A DNA stretch of 44,328 nt from an uncultured Lachnospiraceae bacterium (GCA_947626715.1 CANQTG010000009.1:1-44328); one strand, 5' to 3'; shown: positions 14,979 to 23,604, counted from the first letter of the stretch. The notes: generated from the sequence alone by a model not told the origin. A program made the numbers and translations.

Positions 14979-17078
14979 TTACTTGGTGAGCAGCAGCATG
15001 ATCTCATTGCTGCGCGTTACAAACTTCGCCATCGCTTCCGGCTCCAGCGGCGCATGTTGGAGCATTGCCAGATCATAGAGCTGTTCGCAGATCATCTTAA
15101 CATTCTCCCCGTCCTGATGTTCCAGAATATAATGCACGAGCGGATGCGCGCTGTTGAGGATCAGGGTCTCGCCTTCCTTTCCTCCAAACGCCTTAGGATC
15201 CATTCCCGGCATCGCGTACATTTTCATCATATCCTGCATCCGGCGGCTCTCCTCGGACAGCGTAATCATGGAAGAGATCTTCTTGTTTTTCAGCTTCTCT
15301 ACGACCACCTTCAGCCCGTCGCGCTTTAGCGCCTTGCGGAAGATCTTTGCGACCGCCTCCGTCTGCTCTTCCATCTCCTTTGCGGCCTTTTTGCTGGTCT
15401 TTGCCTTAAAGGTATCGGTCAGATCCGCGTCAATGCGCTGGAACTTGATCCCCTGATTCTTAGACTCGAGCTGGGAGACAAACGGCTGATCGATATTGTG
15501 CGTCAGGATCACGGCGTCCATGCCGGCGGCTTTAAACATACGGATATACTGTCCCTGCTGCTGCTCGTCGGTCACATAGTAGATGATCTTTTCTTTCTTT
15601 TCTTCTTCATCCTCCGCCGTCTCGGTATCCCCGTTTTCTTCTTCCCCGCTTACGACCTCGGCCTCTACCTTTTCGCCGTTTTCGTCCGTCGCGTTCCCGC
15701 TTTCGGCCTTTTCGCCGTCCTCATCCTTCTCCTGATCGTCGGGATCGATCTTCTTTACTTCCAGACATTCCGGCAGAGTCAGATATTTGCCGTCCAGATT
15801 CTTAAACAGGATATAATCCGTCATCTTCTCACAGAACTTATCGTCCTTTAAGCAGCCGAACTTGATGAACGGGCTGATATCGTCCCAGTATTTCTCATAT
15901 TCCTCTTTCTCGGTCTTGCACATACCGGAAAGCTTGTCCGCCACCTTTTTCGTGATATAATCGGAGATCTTCTTCACAAAGCCGTCGTTCTGCAGCGCGC
16001 TTCTGGAAACGTTAAGCGGCAGGTCGGGACAGTCGATCACGCCCTTTAACAGCATTAAAAATTCAGGAATGACCTCTTTAATATTGTCCGCGATAAATAC
16101 CTGATTGTTGTAGAGCTTGATCGTGCCTTCGATCGACTCATATTCCATATTGATACGCGGGAAATACAGGATCCCCTTTAGGTTGAACGGATAATCCATG
16201 TTCAGGTGGATCCAGAACAGCGGCTCCTTATAGTCCAGAAATACCTTGCGGTAAAATTCCAGATATTCCTCTTTCGTGCACTCATTCGGATGCTTTGCCC
16301 ATAACGGATTGGTATCGTTAAGCAGCTCCGGCCGCCTTACGATCTTTAATTTAACGGGATCGCCCTCTTTTTCCGGCTGGATAGTCTCTAATACCGTATC
16401 CTCGGGAAGCTTTTCCTCTTCCTTGATCGTCTGCGTATCCTTCGTATCCTCTTCGGACAGATAGATCTCGGTCGGCATAAAGGAGCAGTATTTCTCAATG
16501 ATACTCCGCGCTTCATATTTGTTGCAGAACTTCAGGCATTCTTCATTGAGGAAAAGCGTCACCTTCGTGCCGATCCCCGTTTTATCGCCCTCGTCCATCG
16601 TAAACTGCGTGCCGCCGTCGCATTCCCAGTGCACCGGCTTTGCCCCTTCCCGATAGGAAAGGGAATCAATGTGCACCTCGTCCGCCACCATAAAGGCGGA
16701 ATAAAATCCAAGTCCAAAATGCCCGATGATCTGATCCTCGTTCGTCTTGTCCTTATATTTCTCAATAAAATCAGCCGCGCCCGAAAATGCGATCTGATTG
16801 ATATATTCCTCCACTTCCTCCGCGGTCATGCCAATGCCGTTGTCCACAAAGGTCAGCGTCTTTTTCTCCGGGCTGACGACGACCTCGATCTTTGCCTTAT
16901 AATCCTCCGGGAGCGTATATTCTCCCATCATATCCAGTTTCTTTAATTTTGTAATCGCATCACAGCCGTTGGAGATCAGTTCCCTGAAAAAGATATCGTG
17001 ATCGGAATATAACCACTTCTTGATGATCGGGAAGATATTATCGCTGTTGATCGACAGATTGCCTTGTTTTGCTGGCAT
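14979..17078 (-). CDS. htpG: HtpG, Hsp90-family chaperone
   Basis: 699 residues. The GHKL ATPase domain is complete (ELISNGCDAITKL, DNGIGM, GHFGLGFYSAFMVAD), followed by the middle domain (NVSRSALQ) and C-terminal dimerisation region. HtpG is an ATP-dependent cytosolic chaperone. A long, very acidic Asp/Glu/Lys-rich insertion (about 65 residues, roughly 435-500) lies in the middle domain, unlike Escherichia coli HtpG. The ATG at 17078 is preferred to the GTG at 17087 because AAAGGA is ten bases before the ATG and one base from the GTG. HrcA control is indicated by the CIRCE element upstream. Confidence 0.95.
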   Translation of the reverse strand: MPAKQGNLSINSDNIFPIIKKWLYSDHDIFFRELISNGCDAITKLKKLDMMGEYTLPEDYKAKIEVVVSPEKKTLTFVDNGIGMTAEEVEEYINQIAFSGAADFIEKYKDKTNEDQIIGHFGLGFYSAFMVADEVHIDSLSYREGAKPVHWECDGGTQFTMDEGDKTGIGTKVTLFLNEECLKFCNKYEARSIIEKYCSFMPTEIYLSEEDTKDTQTIKEEEKLPEDTVLETIQPEKEGDPVKLKIVRRPELLNDTNPLWAKHPNECTKEEYLEFYRKVFLDYKEPLFWIHLNMDYPFNLKGILYFPRINMEYESIEGTIKLYNNQVFIADNIKEVIPEFLMLLKGVIDCPDLPLNVSRSALQNDGFVKKISDYITKKVADKLSGMCKTEKEEYEKYWDDISPFIKFGCLKDDKFCEKMTDYILFKNLDGKYLTLPECLEVKKIDPDDQEKDEDGEKAESGNATDENGEKVEAEVVSGEEENGDTETAEDEEEKKEKIIYYVTDEQQQGQYIRMFKAAGMDAVILTHNIDQPFVSQLESKNQGIKFQRIDADLTDTFKAKTSKKAAKEMEEQTEAVAKIFRKALKRDGLKVVVEKLKNKKISSMITLSEESRRMQDMMKMYAMPGMDPKAFGGKEGETLILNSAHPLVHYILEHQDGENVKMICEQLYDLAMLQHAPLEPEAMAKFVTRSNEIMLLLTK

Positions 17079-17107
17079 ATCATTCACATCCTTTCTACCT
17101 GTCTACG

Positions 17108-17136
17108 ATTGTAAGCCTCCCGCTCAAAGAAGTCAA
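17108..17136 (-). promoter_or_regulatory. SigA promoter of htpG
   Basis: Minus strand TTGACT (17131-17136), 17-base spacer, TACAAT (17108-17113), 30 bases before the htpG start. Confidence 0.8.
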
Positions 17137-17143
17137 GAAAAAA

Positions 17144-17170
17144 TTAGCACTCATTTTATATGAGTGCTAA
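17144..17170. promoter_or_regulatory. CIRCE operator (HrcA site), also folA-side terminator
   Basis: TTAGCACTC-N9-GAGTGCTAA matches the CIRCE consensus exactly, and the arms extend by AT to 11 bp. HrcA bound here should repress htpG until heat or misfolding stress. The element lies seven bases upstream of the -35 box rather than over the start site. On the minus strand the same hairpin is followed by TTTTTTC, so it can also terminate transcripts from folA. Confidence 0.9.
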
Positions 17171-17220
17171 TAATATCGTTTTTTCCTTGATTTTACGCCT
17201 TTTCTGCAATTATAAATTTT

Positions 17221-17742
17221 TTATAAACCCGCCGTTTCGCCGTCCCCGCCCGTATGTTTCCTCTCGTATTTAAGGAAGGTGTAGGCCACGTCAAAGCAGG
17301 TCTGTTCCTCGCTGTCCCGCGTTATCTCCCATTCCGGCAGGCGATCCAGATCCGGGAAATAACAGTCCGCCTCATAGCTGCGGTCTATCTTGGTAATATG
17401 CGCCACATCGCAGTAGGGCAAAAGCTGGCGGTAGACGCTGCCGCCCCCGACGACGTAAACGTCCCTTGTATCATACTGCGAAAGGTTCTCAAAAAGCTCT
17501 TCCAGCGAATGGACGATCTGCGCTCCCTTTACCCGATAAGCCGCATTGCGGGACAGGATAAGATTCGTCCGACCCCCAAGCGGCAGCCCCTGCGGCAGGG
17601 TCGCCAGCGTCTTACGGCCGTACACGATCACCTTTCCCATTGTTTCCATCCTGAAATGTCTCTGATCATTGGGGATACGCACCAAAAGCTCTCCCCTTAG
17701 TCCGATCGCCCACCGATTGTCCACTGCCGCAATGATATTCAT
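17221..17742 (-). CDS. folA: Dihydrofolate reductase
   Basis: 173 residues. Standard DHFR motifs: MNIIAAVDNRWAIG, IPNDQRHFRMETMGK, VIVYGRKTLATLP, NLILSRN and VYVVGGGSVYRQLLP. It reduces dihydrofolate to tetrahydrofolate with NADPH; it is the trimethoprim target. The active-site acid is the Asp of PND. GGAGG precedes the ATG. Only 24 bp separate it from the metallo-hydrolase gene upstream, so they form an operon that ends at the CIRCE/terminator hairpin. Confidence 0.95.
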   Translation of the reverse strand: MNIIAAVDNRWAIGLRGELLVRIPNDQRHFRMETMGKVIVYGRKTLATLPQGLPLGGRTNLILSRNAAYRVKGAQIVHSLEELFENLSQYDTRDVYVVGGGSVYRQLLPYCDVAHITKIDRSYEADCYFPDLDRLPEWEITRDSEEQTCFDVAYTFLKYERKHTGGDGETAGL

Positions 17743-17766
17743 GCTATCCTCCGCATTTTCTGTAAC

Positions 17767-19368
17767 TTAATCTCTGTCCCATTTCTCGCACAGGGAATTG
17801 ATCTGATCCGCAAACTTCGCAAGATCCTTATTCGCGCCGCCCTCATTTTTGCGGATAACGTTAAGCAGCCTCTGTCCCGCCGCCATGAGACGCTCGAATA
17901 CGTCGCTCGCCTTTCTGTGCTTTTTCTGATACGGCGCAGGAGCGGCTTCGTATTCGCAGGTATTCGTCCTCAGATCGAAGCGCGTGCCGCTGTACGGCGC
18001 ATACGCCGAAAAACCGTACTCCCGTTCCAGACAGGAGCGGAAGGATTCGCACACCTGCTCCTCGCCATGTACGATAAAGACGCGCTCCGGCTTTTTCTTA
18101 AATCCGCCGATCCATTCCAGCAGGCCGTTTTTGTCCGCATGGCCGCTCATTCCCGCTAACTGGCGGATATCCGCCCGGATCGTGATCGTCTCGCCAAAGA
18201 GCTTTACCTCTTGGATTCCGTCTACGATCGCCCGGCCGAGCGTACCGGCCGCCTGATAACCCACAAACAGGATCGTACACTCCGGCCGCCAGAGATTATG
18301 CTTTAAATGGTGCCGGATACGCCCCGCCTCGCACATACCGGAAGCGGACAGGATCACCTTCGGCGTTTCGTCAAAATTGATCATCTTGGATTCTTCGCTT
18401 GTGATCGTCAAATGCAGCCCCGGAAACTGAATCGGATTGATCCCCTTCTGCACCAGCTCCATCGCTTCCTCGTCAAAGCAGTTGTAGACATTCTTATGAA
18501 AGATTCCCGTTGCCTCCACTGCCAGAGGGCTGTCCACATATACGGGAAAATCCGGGAAATTCGTTACCAGCCGTTCCGCCTTGATCTTGCGCAGGAAGTA
18601 GAGCATTTCCTGCGTGCGCCCCACCGCAAAGGACGGGATCACCACATTGCCGCCTCTTGCAAACGTCTCGTTTAGGATACGTGTCAGCTCCTTCACATAA
18701 TCGGGCCGCTGCGCCGCATGGATCCGGTCGCCGTACGTCGATTCCATGATGACGTAATCGGCCTCCTCCGTCTTTTGCGGGTCGCGGATCAGCGGCTGAT
18801 CCTTATTCCCGATATCCCCCGAAAATACGAGTTTTTTCTGGGCCCCTTCTTCCTCCAGCCACACCTCGATACTCGACGAGCCCAGCAGATGCCCGATATC
18901 CGTAAAACGGATCCGAATGCCTTCGCACAGGTCGATGACCGTATCATAATGACAGGGGACGATACGCCGGATCACGCCTTCCGCGTCCTCCATCGTATAC
19001 ACCGGCTCCGCCGCTTCCATTCCGGCGTGCCGCTTTGCCTTCCTGTTTTTCCACTCTGCCTCCTGCATTTGAATATGCGCGCAGTCGCGCAGCATGATAC
19101 TGCAAAGATCCGCGCTGGCATCCGTCATCAACACCTGTCCCCGAAATCCCCTCGCATACAAAAGGGGGAGCATACCCGAATGATCTACGTGCGCGTGCGT
19201 CAGCAGCACATAGTCTATCATGCTCTCCTGCACGGGCAGCGGCGCGTTTTCAAAGGCGATCGCGCCCTGCTCCATGCCATAGTCCACCAGAATATGCTTC
19301 CCGCACGCTTCCAGATAATGACAGCTCCCCGTCACCTCATGCGCCGCTCCTATAAAAGTCAGTTTCAT
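17767..19368 (-). CDS. MBL-fold beta-CASP ribonuclease-like protein
   Basis: 533 residues. The metallo-beta-lactamase fold shows THAHVDHSG (two-zinc HxHxDH), DIGHLLGSSS, VFSGDIG and the C-terminal GMSGHADKNGL; the beta-CASP cap lies between, with IPSFAVGRTQEMLY and ILSASGMCEAGR. This is the CPSF-73/YSH1-like group of bacterial RNA-processing MBL enzymes, so an RNase activity is likely; substrates are unknown. No KH domain is visible. First gene of the operon with folA. Confidence 0.88.
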   Translation of the reverse strand: MKLTFIGAAHEVTGSCHYLEACGKHILVDYGMEQGAIAFENAPLPVQESMIDYVLLTHAHVDHSGMLPLLYARGFRGQVLMTDASADLCSIMLRDCAHIQMQEAEWKNRKAKRHAGMEAAEPVYTMEDAEGVIRRIVPCHYDTVIDLCEGIRIRFTDIGHLLGSSSIEVWLEEEGAQKKLVFSGDIGNKDQPLIRDPQKTEEADYVIMESTYGDRIHAAQRPDYVKELTRILNETFARGGNVVIPSFAVGRTQEMLYFLRKIKAERLVTNFPDFPVYVDSPLAVEATGIFHKNVYNCFDEEAMELVQKGINPIQFPGLHLTITSEESKMINFDETPKVILSASGMCEAGRIRHHLKHNLWRPECTILFVGYQAAGTLGRAIVDGIQEVKLFGETITIRADIRQLAGMSGHADKNGLLEWIGGFKKKPERVFIVHGEEQVCESFRSCLEREYGFSAYAPYSGTRFDLRTNTCEYEAAPAPYQKKHRKASDVFERLMAAGQRLLNVIRKNEGGANKDLAKFADQINSLCEKWDRD

Positions 19369-19400
19369 CTATCCACCGCCCTTCCCAATTATGATCTCTG

Positions 19401-19680
19401 CCGGAAAGCAATCCGGCCTTTTTCCTTATGATACGAATCTCGCAGTGGAAACTCGAAAATCTGCGATTTTCTCGTTTACGGGCTTCGCCCTATGAAAACA
19501 GCGCCCGTCAAAATTTTCTGCAAGCAGAAATTTTGCCGTTCTCTGTTTTCGCACTGCTCACTGCCTACGCGGACATTATACCATGACTTCTAAATTCGGA
19601 AAGACCTCATTAAGAAGTCAGGTATCTATTCGCACTAAGCTCGAGGATACCTCGCTAAGTGCTCATATTATACCATAATC
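19401..19680. repeat. Cluster of intergenic inverted repeats
   Basis: The 378-bp gap between the MBL and TraX genes holds no open gene but a row of stem-loops: CCGGA/TCCGG (19401-19417), GAAAATC-TGC-GATTTTC, GGGC-TTC-GCCC, AAAATTT/AAATTTT around CTGCAAGCAG (19510-19534), TGACTTCT/AGAAGTCA (19584-19619) and GCACTTAGC-like arms (19632-19662). The words ATTATACCAT appear twice. It resembles REP- or MITE-type debris; no promoter is obvious. Confidence 0.6.
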
Positions 19681-19746
19681 TAACAGAACGCGGTACTGTT
19701 TCTTGCGCTTTGCAGCAAAACAAATATCTTTCAAGATAAATCTCCT

Positions 19747-20715
19747 TCAGGCGAAAGCCCATAGCGCCAGCCTAAGCAGCCCATACAGCGCAAGGAGGTG
19801 CGCCGGATAAAACGCATACAGCCATCTGAGCCTATACCGGCCCCGCTCTCCGTTATAAAATGGGAGTAGCAGAAAGGCGGGAAGGCTGAAGGGGCTTGAG
19901 GAAAACACGCAGAAACCGGCCAGCGCCGCCGCGCCCCGGTATTGATAGAACAGGCTAAACACAGCGATCAGCGCGATCCCCTGCCAACCATAATCCAGCC
20001 TGCACAGCCATGCCAGCACCCCGGTGGCCGCGGTGAGCGCGATACAGAGCAGAAAGGGCAGGCAGCCTCCGCCTCCGCCCCCGGCTATCGCCCGCCGTCC
20101 CGGCGCGCCCTTGATCCGGCAGCACAGCTTCGCGATCCATTCCGTCCCCTGCAGGGTCAAAAATCCCAAACACAGAGTAAATACGGTATTCTGCCGGCCC
20201 CAGTCCCACAACGCATTACCGCACGCCAGATCATAGGGAATCTCTGAAAGCAGCGCGCACGCAAACAGGCGCAGCCCGTACCGCCTTCTGTCCCTTGTAT
20301 GGAAAAAGCCCTCCGTCATCAAAAAGGCAAACAGGGGAAAGGCGATCCTCCCCACATGCCGCATCCACACGTACAGGACGTTCAGACAGGCAAGCTGCCC
20401 GCCCGAGAGCCCGCGGGCCCTCGCGCTCACATATCCCTTGATCAAAACGGCCGCGGTATGATCGACTGTCATTGCCGTCAGGGCGATCCCCTTTAACAGA
20501 TTGCCCGTAAGCCGCCGATATTTGGAAAGATCCCGATAACGCAATCCCGCCCGCGCCCTTTCTCTTCTTGGTCTGTCAAACGCTCCCGCGCTGCGCGCTC
20601 TGCCGGTATCCCGCTCCGCTTTCGCTTCTTTCGTTTGAAGCGGTTTTCCATATGGCAGAAAGGAACGTATGTTCTTTTCTATTTTACCAGATTCCTTCAT
20701 ATCCTGCAATATCAA
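19747..20715 (-). CDS. TraX-family membrane protein
   Basis: 322 residues. The TraX domain begins near residue 68 with GNLLKGIALTAMTVDHTAAV and continues with VGRIAFPLFAFLMTEGF, FACALLSEIPYDL and a QNTVFTLCLGF segment, with about eight membrane helices. F-plasmid TraX acetylates pilin; chromosomal Firmicute copies have unproven, probably acyltransferase-like, roles. The first 60 residues are basic and hydrophilic and not part of the family. No ribosome binding site stands out at 20715 or at 20700, so the true start is uncertain. Confidence 0.8.
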   Translation of the reverse strand: MILQDMKESGKIEKNIRSFLPYGKPLQTKEAKAERDTGRARSAGAFDRPRRERARAGLRYRDLSKYRRLTGNLLKGIALTAMTVDHTAAVLIKGYVSARARGLSGGQLACLNVLYVWMRHVGRIAFPLFAFLMTEGFFHTRDRRRYGLRLFACALLSEIPYDLACGNALWDWGRQNTVFTLCLGFLTLQGTEWIAKLCCRIKGAPGRRAIAGGGGGGCLPFLLCIALTAATGVLAWLCRLDYGWQGIALIAVFSLFYQYRGAAALAGFCVFSSSPFSLPAFLLLPFYNGERGRYRLRWLYAFYPAHLLALYGLLRLALWAFA

Positions 20716-20816
20716 ACGAAAAAATTTTCAGCAACATCTATAAGGCGGCTCGGTCTGCCCGTCATATTCACCAACAAGGATGCTTTCTGCGCTGACGCGT
20801 GAATGCCTATACTACA

Positions 20817-20846
20817 AAAGCGCATAGATTTGACTCTATGCGCTTT
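20817..20846 (-). terminator. Terminator after FliD-like operon
   Basis: AAAGCGCATAGA pairs perfectly with TCTATGCGCTTT across six bases; the minus strand continues TTTTG. It is 45 bp past the FliD-like gene stop. Confidence 0.75.
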
Positions 20847-20891
20847 GAGGCTATGCTGCTATTTGGCTGTTAATTATAGTTTTTGTGAAAT

Positions 20892-22589
20892 TTATACGGC
20901 AATGTCAAAGAGAGAGCTGCCCTGCGCGTTGTAGGCGCCGTTTGCTGTATAGCCGCTGGCAGCGTCGGCCTGCGTCTTCATGTAGTAGTCGATCAGCGAC
21001 ACATTATTGGAGATCGAAGAAGCGTAATTCTTAAAGAACCTCTCGATCGAGATCGAGGAATGGGCTTCGCCTTTCCGAAGGCGGTCTTCATCCAGTTTCA
21101 TGTTGCCGTTTTCGTCCACATCGATGCCAAACTGCTTTAGGCTATCCTTGTTCTGCTCCGTCTTTTCCATGAGAGCCGCAAGGTTCGAGGTCACACCGGA
21201 GTTGGTGCTGCCCTTGGCTGCGTCGATCAAGCTGTTGTAGTGATTCACAAAGCTTTTTGTCGTGGCATAAATATCGGCAATATCAATCTCCCTAAATGCC
21301 TTTCTCTCATACGCATCGCTGTAAGGCTTCAGGAACGCATCGTCAGCCGTGAACTTTTCGATGTCCTCCATGAGATTCTTGGTGCCTGCCTTCGCCACCT
21401 TGTCTCCCTCGTCCTTCTCCGTATTCGTACCTGCTGTAGTACCCGACGAAATGTCCACATAGTAGTCGATCAGCGACACATTCGTGGAGATTGAAGAGCT
21501 ATAGTCCTTGTAGAACTTCAGCAAATTGAATACGTCGGACTTCCGAAGAGCGCTCTCGTCCACCTGCATATTGCCGTTTTCGTCCAGCGTGACCCCGAAC
21601 TGCTTGAGGGTATCCTTGTTCTGCGCCGTCTTTTCCACAAGGGACGTAAGATTCGAGATCACGTCGGAGTTGGCGCTGCTCTTGGCTGCGTCGATCGTAC
21701 TGTTGTAGTGCTCCGCAAAGCTTTTTACCGTGGCGGCAATATCCTCTAAGTCAAATTCCCTAAATGCCTTTCTCTCATACGCATCGCTGTAAGGCTTCAG
21801 GAACGCATCGTCAGCCGTGAACTTTTCGATGTCCTCCATGAGATTCTTGGTGCCTGCCTTCGCCGCCTTGTCTCCCTCGTCCTTCTCCGTATTCGTGCCT
21901 GCTGTAGTACCCGACGAAATGCCCGCAAAGCCGAGACGGGACTTCACGATAGATCCGTAGCTGACGATATTATCCCCGGAAAACAACTCCTGTACCTTAG
22001 AAATGTCTGCCGCTTTCAGTTTGTCCTCGTTCAGCGTAAGCGTGCCGTCTTTATTGACGGTAACGCCGATCTGCGCCAGTTTATCCGCGTTCGTCTGCGA
22101 ACTTCTCATCATTCCCGCTATATACGCCGTTTTGTTCGTCAACGTGGAGTCCTTTGACGCACTGACAACATCATTGTATCCCGAAACATAATTTTTCACC
22201 GCGGCAGCCATTTTGTCCGCTGCATCCGTCTTGCCGGCCGTGTCCTGATAGGTATTTTTGTTCTGCAAAACCGAAACGGAATCTGCCAGCCCTGAAATCC
22301 CTGACGTCAGCCTGTCGTTTGCCTCCTGCGCTTTCTTGGAAGGCGTCGGATACATCTTCTCCCGCAGAAGCCGGTCAAGCACATATTCCTTACCCGCACT
22401 TGTACTCTTACTCTTACTCGTACTTGTACTCGTACTTTTTCCAGATACCGACGAGCCGGAACCATGCAGGCCGCTGTAATAGGATTTCACCATTCTGCCG
22501 TAGCTGCCGTTCCTGAGGCCGGCCCAGTTTGAATACCAGCCGGAATTTCCCGACGTACTCGAAAAGAAACCTGTACCGTAATAACTCAT
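20892..22589 (-). CDS. FliD-like repeat protein, internally duplicated
   Basis: 565 residues, Ser/Thr-rich N-terminus (TSTSTSKSKSTS) without a Sec signal. Three segments (about 110-215, 275-375, 430-535) resemble the FliD/HAP2 C-terminal helical region, each with a YNxxxxAAK-type helix, a NxxxLxQFGV turn, DENGNM and DEDxLRK. FliD caps flagellar filaments; here no flagellar genes adjoin, so a secreted or surface role is only inferred. The second and third segments form a tandem duplication of 156 residues. The gene lies seven bases after the stop of the upstream gene and shares its promoter; AAGGTGATG serves as ribosome binding site. Confidence 0.6.
   Translation of the reverse strand: MSYYGTGFFSSTSGNSGWYSNWAGLRNGSYGRMVKSYYSGLHGSGSSVSGKSTSTSTSKSKSTSAGKEYVLDRLLREKMYPTPSKKAQEANDRLTSGISGLADSVSVLQNKNTYQDTAGKTDAADKMAAAVKNYVSGYNDVVSASKDSTLTNKTAYIAGMMRSSQTNADKLAQIGVTVNKDGTLTLNEDKLKAADISKVQELFSGDNIVSYGSIVKSRLGFAGISSGTTAGTNTEKDEGDKAAKAGTKNLMEDIEKFTADDAFLKPYSDAYERKAFREFDLEDIAATVKSFAEHYNSTIDAAKSSANSDVISNLTSLVEKTAQNKDTLKQFGVTLDENGNMQVDESALRKSDVFNLLKFYKDYSSSISTNVSLIDYYVDISSGTTAGTNTEKDEGDKVAKAGTKNLMEDIEKFTADDAFLKPYSDAYERKAFREIDIADIYATTKSFVNHYNSLIDAAKGSTNSGVTSNLAALMEKTEQNKDSLKQFGIDVDENGNMKLDEDRLRKGEAHSSISIERFFKNYASSISNNVSLIDYYMKTQADAASGYTANGAYNAQGSSLFDIAV
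21290..21453 (-). repeat. 164-bp direct repeat, copy 1
   Basis: Nearly identical to 21758-21921 with only a few substitutions; offset 468 bp, equal to 156 codons, inside the FliD-like gene. Confidence 0.9.
21758..21921 (-). repeat. 164-bp direct repeat, copy 2
   Basis: Partner of 21290-21453. Both encode the segment from the SSGTTAGTNTEKDEG linker through AYERKAFRE. Confidence 0.9.
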
Positions 22590-22596
22590 ACCATCA

Positions 22597-23460
22597 TCAC
22601 CTTTCTTCCTGAAGGAAGCGATTCCTTATATTGCCGCTCCTTCTATCGCTATCCTCGCTATCGTTTTTCCTTATCCCGCTATTCCCCATATCGTTGTCCG
22701 GCATACCGCCGCGCATATGGTTACGCTTTTCATCGTCTTTCTTTGTATCGTCGTCCCGCGTGAGCGCATCCATGACGTCGTCCGTCAAGCTTTCACGCAG
22801 ATCGTCCAGACTGCACATCTTCTGCATATCCAGACTGCCATCTTCCCGATAGCCCTGCACATACATGTTTCCGCCGTCAACATGATACAAAAAAGCGCCT
22901 TTTTTCATCTGCGCCGCGACGTCCTCTCCGGTGGTCTTTAAGGACCACTGTTCAGACGGCGGCTCTATTTTCGTTCCCTGAAGTCGGTCTTTGTCAGCAG
23001 AGAAATCATCAACCGTATCTTTCTCCTCTTCCTCCTCTTTAGAAAAATCAATCTTCGGGAACGCGGATTCCGCGTCCTGACTTTTAAAAAGCTGCAAAAC
23101 CAGACTGGCTTTCTGGGATAACGCGCCGTCCTCCCAGTCCATGTAGGCCTGCTGGGCAATCATATCCAGCGCCCGCTTCACGGGTGTCCTGTCGTCGGAT
23201 TGCGTATGCTGTCTGGCAATCCTCGCCTCTAACAGCGTGCCCTTTCTGCTATACAGCCCGGAAACGCTTTTATTCCCCTGCCCGGCCAAAATACCGTCCG
23301 CAGATACAAGCTCCCTGTCCTTAAAGGTCGGAAAAACCTCTTTCTGTTTATGTGACAGAACCGTATTGTGCAAAGAAAAGAGCGATCCGTTTCTGAAATT
23401 TCTGAAATTTCCCATCCAAGAAAACGATCCGTTTCTGAAATTTCCTATTGATACTATCAC
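22597..23460 (-). CDS. Uncharacterised acidic protein upstream of FliD-like gene
   Basis: About 287 residues, no family recognised. The GTG at 23460 is chosen because GGAGG lies seven bases before it; the ATG at 23475 overlaps that site, and the ATG at 23412 is also possible. The N-terminus carries a near-perfect GNFRNGS repeat. The centre has an acidic run (KEEEEEKD), then a compact segment with AFLYHVDGGNMYVQGYREDG that resembles a small beta-domain; the C-terminus is Asp/Arg/Asn-rich and disordered. No signal peptide. Operon partner of the FliD-like gene (7-bp gap), both behind the promoter with the G8 spacer. It could be a chaperone or co-secreted partner; that is speculation. Confidence 0.6.
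   Translation of the reverse strand: MIVSIGNFRNGSFSWMGNFRNFRNGSLFSLHNTVLSHKQKEVFPTFKDRELVSADGILAGQGNKSVSGLYSRKGTLLEARIARQHTQSDDRTPVKRALDMIAQQAYMDWEDGALSQKASLVLQLFKSQDAESAFPKIDFSKEEEEEKDTVDDFSADKDRLQGTKIEPPSEQWSLKTTGEDVAAQMKKGAFLYHVDGGNMYVQGYREDGSLDMQKMCSLDDLRESLTDDVMDALTRDDDTKKDDEKRNHMRGGMPDNDMGNSGIRKNDSEDSDRRSGNIRNRFLQEER
23383..23444 (-). repeat. 20-bp direct repeats at gene start
   Basis: CGATCCGTTTCTGAAATTTC occurs at 23383-23402 and 23425-23444, a 42-bp period (14 codons, in frame), with a further partial TGAAATTTC unit between. It encodes the NFRNGS repeats. Confidence 0.85.
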
Positions 23461-23577
23461 ACTGCCACCTCCCATCCGCCATCGGCGTATTCCCGGCGAT
23501 ACAATCGGCTGCCAAACATTCCGCAGCGCCGGAATCTGCCTGCCATGTTTCGGATATTTCCCCTTCCGCTTACCAAT

Positions 23578-23604
23578 ATTTTACCCCCCCCGCGTATATG
23601 TCAA
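23578..23604 (-). promoter_or_regulatory. Promoter with G8 homopolymer spacer
   Basis: Minus strand TTGACA (23599-23604), 15-base spacer, TAAAAT (23578-23583). Eight of the spacer bases are a G run (plus C8 at 23584-23591). The spacer is two bases short of the 17-base optimum, so slippage by one or two G would strongly change promoter strength. It lies about 110 bases before the first gene of the FliD-like operon. Confidence 0.6.

Noticed and set aside
18718-19431. 237-codon plus-strand frame over the MBL gene
   Set aside because: Antisense to the HxHxDH-containing metallo-hydrolase; His/Arg-rich shadow composition.
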